In this document: in pieces, positions 60,757-64,000 of the stretch
Layout: the number at the start of each line of letters is the position of its first letter
Position numbering within the stretch: the stretch's first letter is position 1
Assembly: GCA_014163555.1 (NCBI GenBank)
Contig: JACJGO010000004.1
Span: forward strand, 124,001-188,000
Origin: Flavisolibacter longurius
Lineage (GTDB): Bacteria > Bacteroidota > Bacteroidia > Chitinophagales > Chitinophagaceae
Reading direction: 5' to 3'
Length of the DNA stretch: 64,000 bases
Program-made: the position numbers and the translations under genes
Notes under the pieces: generated by a model
Databases searched by the model: none
The model's input: only the letters and a program-made list of their open reading frames with translations
Told to the model about the DNA's origin: nothing

Positions 60757-60978
60757 ATGGATATCTTAAAAGAATACCTGGAAGAGTTGCTGGATCTGAA
60801 GCGGACCGCTACCATCACGTTCCGGGATGTGGATGGCGCCGTGGCTACTTTCAAAGGGCATATTGTCAAGCTGAGTGAAGTGTCAGGCCGGGAGATTATT
60901 GAGACGGATGCAGGCCTGGTGATTGGAGCTGACCAAATATTGGAAATTAATGGCCGTCGCTTCGAAAACATTTGCTAA
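60757..60978 (+). CDS. Small hypothetical protein, 73 aa
   Basis: The protein opens with a helix (MDILKEYLEELLDLKRTA) and then a small beta domain (TITFRDVDGAVATFKGHIVKLSEVSGREIIETDAGLVIGADQILEINGR). The pattern resembles a small SH3-like barrel, as in Rho-binding or RNA-binding proteins, but no family can be named. It is cytoplasmic, with no signal peptide. The stop is followed by an 88-base spacer before rpmB, which contains the rpmB promoter. Confidence 0.65.
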   Translation: MDILKEYLEELLDLKRTATITFRDVDGAVATFKGHIVKLSEVSGREIIETDAGLVIGADQILEINGRRFENIC

Positions 60979-61036
60979 ACTTTTCAAAAGGATAAATTTT
61001 CTCCCTGATTCATACCGTAGTTTCAACGGATTTCCC

Positions 61037-61044
61037 TACTTTTG
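61037..61044 (+). promoter_or_regulatory. Putative -7 promoter element for rpmB-rpmG
   Basis: TACTTTTG matches TAnnTTTG and lies 22 bases before the rpmB start. Confidence 0.55.
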
Positions 61045-61066
61045 CCGTCCAAAATTTTTCCAAGTC

Positions 61067-61303
61067 ATGGCCCGAGTATGTCAGGTAACAGGTAAGACGC
61101 CGATCGGAGGAAACAAGGTTTCTCACTCCAATATCAAAACAAAGCGTCGTTTTTTACCGAATTTGCAAACAAAGCGGTTCTTCTTAGCGGAAGAAAACAA
61201 GTGGATCACGCTGAAGCTGACCACAGATGCTATCAGAACCATCAACAAAAGAGGATTGTATAACGTTGTAAAAGAGCTCCGGGCTCAAGGTCAACATATT
61301 TAA
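61067..61303 (+). CDS. rpmB: 50S ribosomal protein bL28
   Basis: The 78-residue protein starts MARVCQVTGKTPIGGNKVSHSNIKTKRRFLPN, the standard bL28 sequence, and ends with RTINKRGLYNVVKELRAQG. The ATG at 61067 is chosen, because the in-frame upstream extension to 60923 overlaps the preceding gene and lacks bL28 similarity. It is the first gene of an rpmB-rpmG-DUF4295 unit typical of Bacteroidota. The spacer that follows carries AT-rich heptad-like repeats. Confidence 0.96.
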   Translation: MARVCQVTGKTPIGGNKVSHSNIKTKRRFLPNLQTKRFFLAEENKWITLKLTTDAIRTINKRGLYNVVKELRAQGQHI

Positions 61304-61386
61304 TTAGCAAATGTGCAAAGGTGAAAATGTGATAGGTCACTTCCATTTTCAAATTTGCTAATTTTCAAATTTTCAAATTAGCTACA
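61304..61386. repeat. AT-rich inverted word repeat in the rpmB-rpmG spacer
   Basis: GCAAATG/TGCAAAG/GTGAAAA words occupy the left and TTTTCAAA words the right, in opposite sense. The next spacer (61570-61655) has the same left words (TAATTAGCAAATGTGCAAA) and the same right words. Confidence 0.7.
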
Positions 61387-61569
61387 ATGGCAAAGAAAGG
61401 AAACCGCGTACAGGTAATTCTGGAATGCACTGAGCAAAAAACCACGAGTGTACCTGGTACCAGCCGATACATCACTGAAAAAAATAAAAAGAACAACCCT
61501 GAGCGTTTGGAGCTGAAGAAATTCAACCCGAACCTGAAAAAGGTGACTGTACATAAAGAGATCAAGTAA
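61387..61569 (+). CDS. rpmG: 50S ribosomal protein bL33
   Basis: The 60-residue protein reads [17 protein letters not shown] and continues with [36 protein letters not shown], a full-length bL33. It has a single Cys (in LECTEQ), so it is the zinc-free form. It lies between rpmB and the DUF4295 gene in the expected order, with repeat-filled spacers on both sides. Confidence 0.97.
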   Translation: MAKKGNRVQVILECTEQKTTSVPGTSRYITEKNKKNNPERLELKKFNPNLKKVTVHKEIK

Positions 61570-61655
61570 TTAGCAAATGTGCAAATGTGAAAATTTGAAA
61601 ATGGTTTTCTTCATTTGCTCATTTTCAAATTTTCAAATTTTCAAATTTTTATAAA
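61570..61655. repeat. AT-rich inverted word repeat in the rpmG-DUF4295 spacer
   Basis: It begins like the previous spacer (AATTAGCAAATGTGCAAA) and ends with three exact 8-bp TTTTCAAA units before the ATG. Left and right halves are complementary in part and could form a hairpin in the operon mRNA. Confidence 0.75.
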
Positions 61656-61829
61656 ATGGCAAAAGCAGCTTCTAAGAACGCGAAAACCAAAGATGCGAAA
61701 GCCGCCGCTGAGGCAAAGAACTGGAGCAAGGTAATTCGTGCTGTGCGCAGCCCGAAGACCGGTGCGTATACTTTCAAAGAGCAGATCGTTCACAAAGAGA
61801 AAGTGAAGGATTTCCTGGCTCAGAAATAA
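61656..61829 (+). CDS. DUF4295 family protein, ribosome-associated, 57 aa
   Basis: The 57-residue basic protein opens with an Ala/Lys-rich tract (MAKAASKNAKTKDAKAAAE) and holds NWSKVIRAVRSPKTGAYTFKEQIVHKEKVKDFL, the DUF4295 core, where KSPKTGAYxF is the hallmark. The family is confined to Bacteroidota and always sits behind rpmB-rpmG. A Bacteroidota-specific ribosomal protein named bL38 has been reported from a Flavobacterium ribosome structure, and I suspect it is this family, but I cannot confirm it. It is short enough to escape simple gene calling. A terminator follows. Confidence 0.88.
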   Translation: MAKAASKNAKTKDAKAAAEAKNWSKVIRAVRSPKTGAYTFKEQIVHKEKVKDFLAQK

Positions 61830-61854
61830 GGCGTGGCTTCATGAAAATCATTGG

Positions 61855-61886
61855 AAAAGCTGTCATCGTTTGATGATGGCTTTTGT
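61855..61886 (+). terminator. Intrinsic terminator of the rpmB-rpmG-DUF4295 unit
   Basis: AAAAGCTGTCATC pairs with GATGATGGCTTTT (13 bp, two G-T pairs) around a 4-nt loop, followed by TG and T. The spacer from here to ftsY (about 210 bases) shows no gene. Confidence 0.8.
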
Positions 61887-62099
61887 TGTTTATGGTACCC
61901 AACAGGTTCGCTCCATTGATCTTCCGTACAGTGTGTGCTGAGCGATGTTAAAGCATCGCCATCCTTTCATCATTCCGTAATTCTATTCAACTTATTTTTG
62001 ATAAAACAGATAGGGTGGAATTGTTTACACCAGTTCAGGGCTCAATTTTATATTTAATCTACAGAAGAAAAAACAGCATTAAATAATACAAACAACGAA

Positions 62100-63065
62100 A
62101 TGGGATTTTTCAATAAACTGTTCGGGAAAAAAGAAAAAGAAAGTCTGGACGAAGGGCTGCAAAAAACCAAGGAAAACTTTTTTTCCAAAGTAACAAAGGC
62201 CATTGCCGGTAAAAGCACAGTGGATGAAGAAGTCTTGGATAACTTGGAAGAGGCCCTGATTACAGCCGATGTAGGATTGGATACTACAGTGCAGATCATT
62301 GATCGCATTGAGCAGCGGGTATCCCGTGATAAATATGTCAGCACGTCAGATCTGAACAAAATTTTGCAGGATGAAATTGAGGCAACCCTGGTGGATGCAC
62401 CGTCTTCCAACAGCTATGCGTTTGACTCTGATCTTCCCACAAAACCCTACGTGGTGCTGGTAGTAGGCGTCAACGGCGTGGGTAAAACAACCACCATTGG
62501 TAAGCTCTCTTACAATTTTAAAAAAGCAGGCAAGCAAGTGTTATTGGGCGCTGCCGATACCTTTCGGGCAGCGGCGGTTGACCAGCTCACCATCTGGAGC
62601 GAACGCACCGGTGTTCCCATTGTAAAGCAGGCCATGGGCTCTGATCCTGCTGCCGTTGCTTTTGATACCGTGCAAAGTGCCATGTCGCGGGGAACGGATG
62701 TGGTGTTAATTGATACCGCGGGTCGCTTGCACAACAAGGCTTACCTGATGGATGAGTTGAGTAAGATCCGGCGCAGTGTACAAAAAGTTATTCCCGGTGC
62801 GCCGCACGAGGTGTTGCTGGTGCTGGATGGTTCAACCGGGCAGAATGCGCTGGAGCAGGCCAAACAGTTTACGGCCGCTACCGATGTATCGGCGCTTGCC
62901 ATTACTAAACTGGATGGAACCGCTAAAGGCGGTGTAGTGCTGGCCATTGCCAACCAGTTTAAAATTCCGGTGAAGTTTATTGGTGTTGGCGAGAAGATGG
63001 AAGATCTTCTGGTGTTCGACAAACACGAATTTGTAGACAGTCTGTTTAGCTTAAAAAGCGAATAA
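62100..63065 (+). CDS. ftsY: Signal recognition particle receptor FtsY
   Basis: The 321-residue GTPase receives ribosome-SRP complexes at the inner membrane. An N-domain helical bundle (about 20-110, short acidic N-terminus only) is followed by the G-domain: GVNGVGKTTTIGKLSYNF (G1, from about 122), AADTFRAAAVDQL, VVLIDTAGRLHNKAYLMDEL (G3), ALAITKLDGTAKGGVVLAI (G4 TKLD) and KFIGVGEKMEDLLVF. It lacks the long acidic A-domain of E. coli FtsY, as in most non-proteobacteria. It is closed by the terminator at 63068. Confidence 0.96.
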   Translation: MGFFNKLFGKKEKESLDEGLQKTKENFFSKVTKAIAGKSTVDEEVLDNLEEALITADVGLDTTVQIIDRIEQRVSRDKYVSTSDLNKILQDEIEATLVDAPSSNSYAFDSDLPTKPYVVLVVGVNGVGKTTTIGKLSYNFKKAGKQVLLGAADTFRAAAVDQLTIWSERTGVPIVKQAMGSDPAAVAFDTVQSAMSRGTDVVLIDTAGRLHNKAYLMDELSKIRRSVQKVIPGAPHEVLLVLDGSTGQNALEQAKQFTAATDVSALAITKLDGTAKGGVVLAIANQFKIPVKFIGVGEKMEDLLVFDKHEFVDSLFSLKSE

Positions 63066-63067
63066 TA

Positions 63068-63109
63068 AAAAGAAAGAACCCTGAACATTTGCTCCGGGTT
63101 CTTTCTTTT
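63068..63109. terminator. Intrinsic terminator between ftsY and the convergent reductase-like gene
   Basis: AAAAGAAAGAACCC pairs perfectly with GGGTTCTTTCTTTT (14 bp) around a 14-nt loop. A-run and T-run make it usable in both directions, and it touches the stop codon of the minus-strand gene. Confidence 0.88.
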
Positions 63110-64000
63110 CAGGCTCTTACTTCTTTTGGAAGCCCTTTTTCCTTTGGTTCCAGCGCTATCGATTCATGTGTATAGCGTCGGAGTGCATCTTCCAGGGAAG
63201 GTAGCAGGATGCCCCTGCTGCTGGACAATACACTGTATTGCGGTCGTTTAGCTGCGTACTCCAATTCTTCTGCCGGAACGGCCTGAATGTGTTTGCGGTT
63301 CAGGTTAAAGCGGTCGGCGATTTCATTGGCAAAATCAGCCCAGCTTAATTCGCCGTTGTTCGTTAAATGCCAGATTCCTTTTTCTCTGTCTACCAACAAA
63401 TCCAGTGTTGCATGCACCAGGTCCGGAACATAGGTTGGAGAGATCATGGTATCTTTTGCAACAACTAAGTTTTCTTCATTCAAAAGATTACGGCGTACGC
63501 TAAATGCAAAATTGAACTCATCCCAGGGCCCAAAAAAAGAGCTGGTTCGAATGATCAGAGCTTCCGGATTTTTTTGCCGAATAACTTCTTCCGCCTGCGC
63601 TTTGGAAAGTCCATAGGTGTTTAGCGGATTCGGTTTATCGTCTTCAAGATAAGGCGTCCTTTTCGCCCCATCGAATACCAGGTCACTGGAGAACGTAACC
63701 AGGGGAATGCCATAGTGAGCTGTTACCATGGCCAGATTTAAAGCCCCCATTGTATTTGTTGCAAAACAATCTTCTTTTTCTCTTTCCGCATCATCAACCC
63801 TTACAAATCCGGCAGCATTTACAATAGCCCAGGGTTTGTGTTTTTCAACAGCATCCTGAACGGACATGACATCCGTGATATTGCAGTCTTCCCTTCCAAG
63901 AATCTTATAATGAAGAAAACGATCTTCACAAATACGGGCAAATGCATTTCCCAGTCTTCCTTTTTTTCCAATGATAAGAAGCGGGGCACTGCATTCCGAT
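63109..64000 (-). CDS. RmlD-like sugar-nucleotide reductase domain, C-terminal part of a probable GH1/RmlD fusion (cut by window edge)
   Basis: The frame is open to the right edge of the window, so the N-terminus is missing. The visible ~296 residues hold a Rossmann start APLLIIGKKGRLGNAFARIC with the glycine loop, then VNAAGFVRVDDAEREKEDCFATNT, the S-Y-K-like STDLVFDG and NTYGLSKAQAEE segment (Tyr and Lys of the reductase), FFGPWDEFNFAFSVRR and a C-terminal WADFANEIADRF tail. I recall a bacterial fusion of a glycosyl-hydrolase family 1 domain with an RmlD-like domain that shares these strings (VRVDDAER, FFGPWDEFNF). The earlier ATG at 63867 is not the real start. Confidence 0.75.
   Translation of the reverse strand, partial: SECSAPLLIIGKKGRLGNAFARICEDRFLHYKILGREDCNITDVMSVQDAVEKHKPWAIVNAAGFVRVDDAEREKEDCFATNTMGALNLAMVTAHYGIPLVTFSSDLVFDGAKRTPYLEDDKPNPLNTYGLSKAQAEEVIRQKNPEALIIRTSSFFGPWDEFNFAFSVRRNLLNEENLVVAKDTMISPTYVPDLVHATLDLLVDREKGIWHLTNNGELSWADFANEIADRFNLNRKHIQAVPAEELEYAAKRPQYSVLSSSRGILLPSLEDALRRYTHESIALEPKEKGLPKEVRA

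Noticed and set aside
61925-61995. Possible third copy of the 74-bp element (AATTCTATTCAA end)
   Set aside because: Only about 11-12 bases at one end match well, the middle block is absent and no hairpin stands at the right place.

Overview
The window looks like a chromosome segment of a Bacteroidota bacterium, most likely of the Chitinophagaceae or a close relative. The signs are TAnnTTTG-type -7 promoter elements, almost no Shine-Dalgarno sequences before starts, a short primary sigma factor of about 285 residues, a metalloprotease with a type IX secretion tail, CarboxypepD_reg-like outer-membrane receptors, small OMP beta-barrel proteins, DUF3276, DUF4295 and DUF1684 proteins, and bacillithiol-linked redox proteins (YtxJ, BrxA/B type). 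No rRNA, tRNA, CRISPR array, prophage, transposase or plasmid function was seen. The content is mostly housekeeping, and the unusual signal lies between the genes.

Layout. 1-4.8 kb: 3' end of hisB, an arabinose/fucose isomerase-like enzyme, a secreted amidohydrolase, an unlisted 53-residue basic protein, and an alpha-oxoamine synthase (serine palmitoyltransferase-like). 5-12 kb: PafA-type alkaline phosphatase, a sugar-nucleotide reductase gene broken by an in-frame TAG, a DUF1684 protein, arginase, a universal stress protein and a nucleoside deoxyribosyltransferase-like protein. 12-24 kb: smc, galM, an ABC exporter, a DUF3276 protein, an M43 protease, pgi and threonine aldolase. 24-30 kb: two tandem paralogous outer-membrane receptors. 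30-38 kb: yajQ, rpmE2, a GlmU-like protein, tpiA and a small surface-polysaccharide cluster (two glycosyltransferases, a flippase and an FkbM methyltransferase). 38-50 kb: rpmI-rplT, arginine decarboxylase, hsp20, a bacilliredoxin, a long internally duplicated Lgt, rpoD, prfB with its programmed frameshift, and pruA. 50-54 kb: four consecutive small outer-membrane barrel genes, pyrR, ytxJ and a tiny lipoprotein. 54-64 kb: mpl, an exonuclease, a polyprenol-phosphate mannosyltransferase-like gene, lpdA, rpmB-rpmG-DUF4295, ftsY and the 3' part of what looks like a GH1/RmlD fusion gene.

How the genes fit together. Arginase and PruA can join in arginine-to-glutamate catabolism (the ornithine aminotransferase is not here), while the decarboxylase would send arginine to polyamines. 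Pgi, TpiA, GalM and Lpd are central carbon enzymes. Mpl, Lgt, FtsY and the receptors serve the envelope. The BrxA/B-type protein and YtxJ point to bacillithiol redox chemistry.

The most interesting part is the spacers. (1) A 74-bp element occurs twice (3427-3500 and, inverted, 29980-30053), each followed within 10 nt by a terminator-like hairpin, which suggests a repeated small RNA or 3'-UTR element. (2) Many spacers carry tandem words of about 7 bp, often as inverted pairs that fold into long hairpins, with a different word at most sites. (3) A 70-bp repeat lies just after both prfB and pyrR. (4) A 286-bp non-coding block is bounded by 34-bp inverted repeats.
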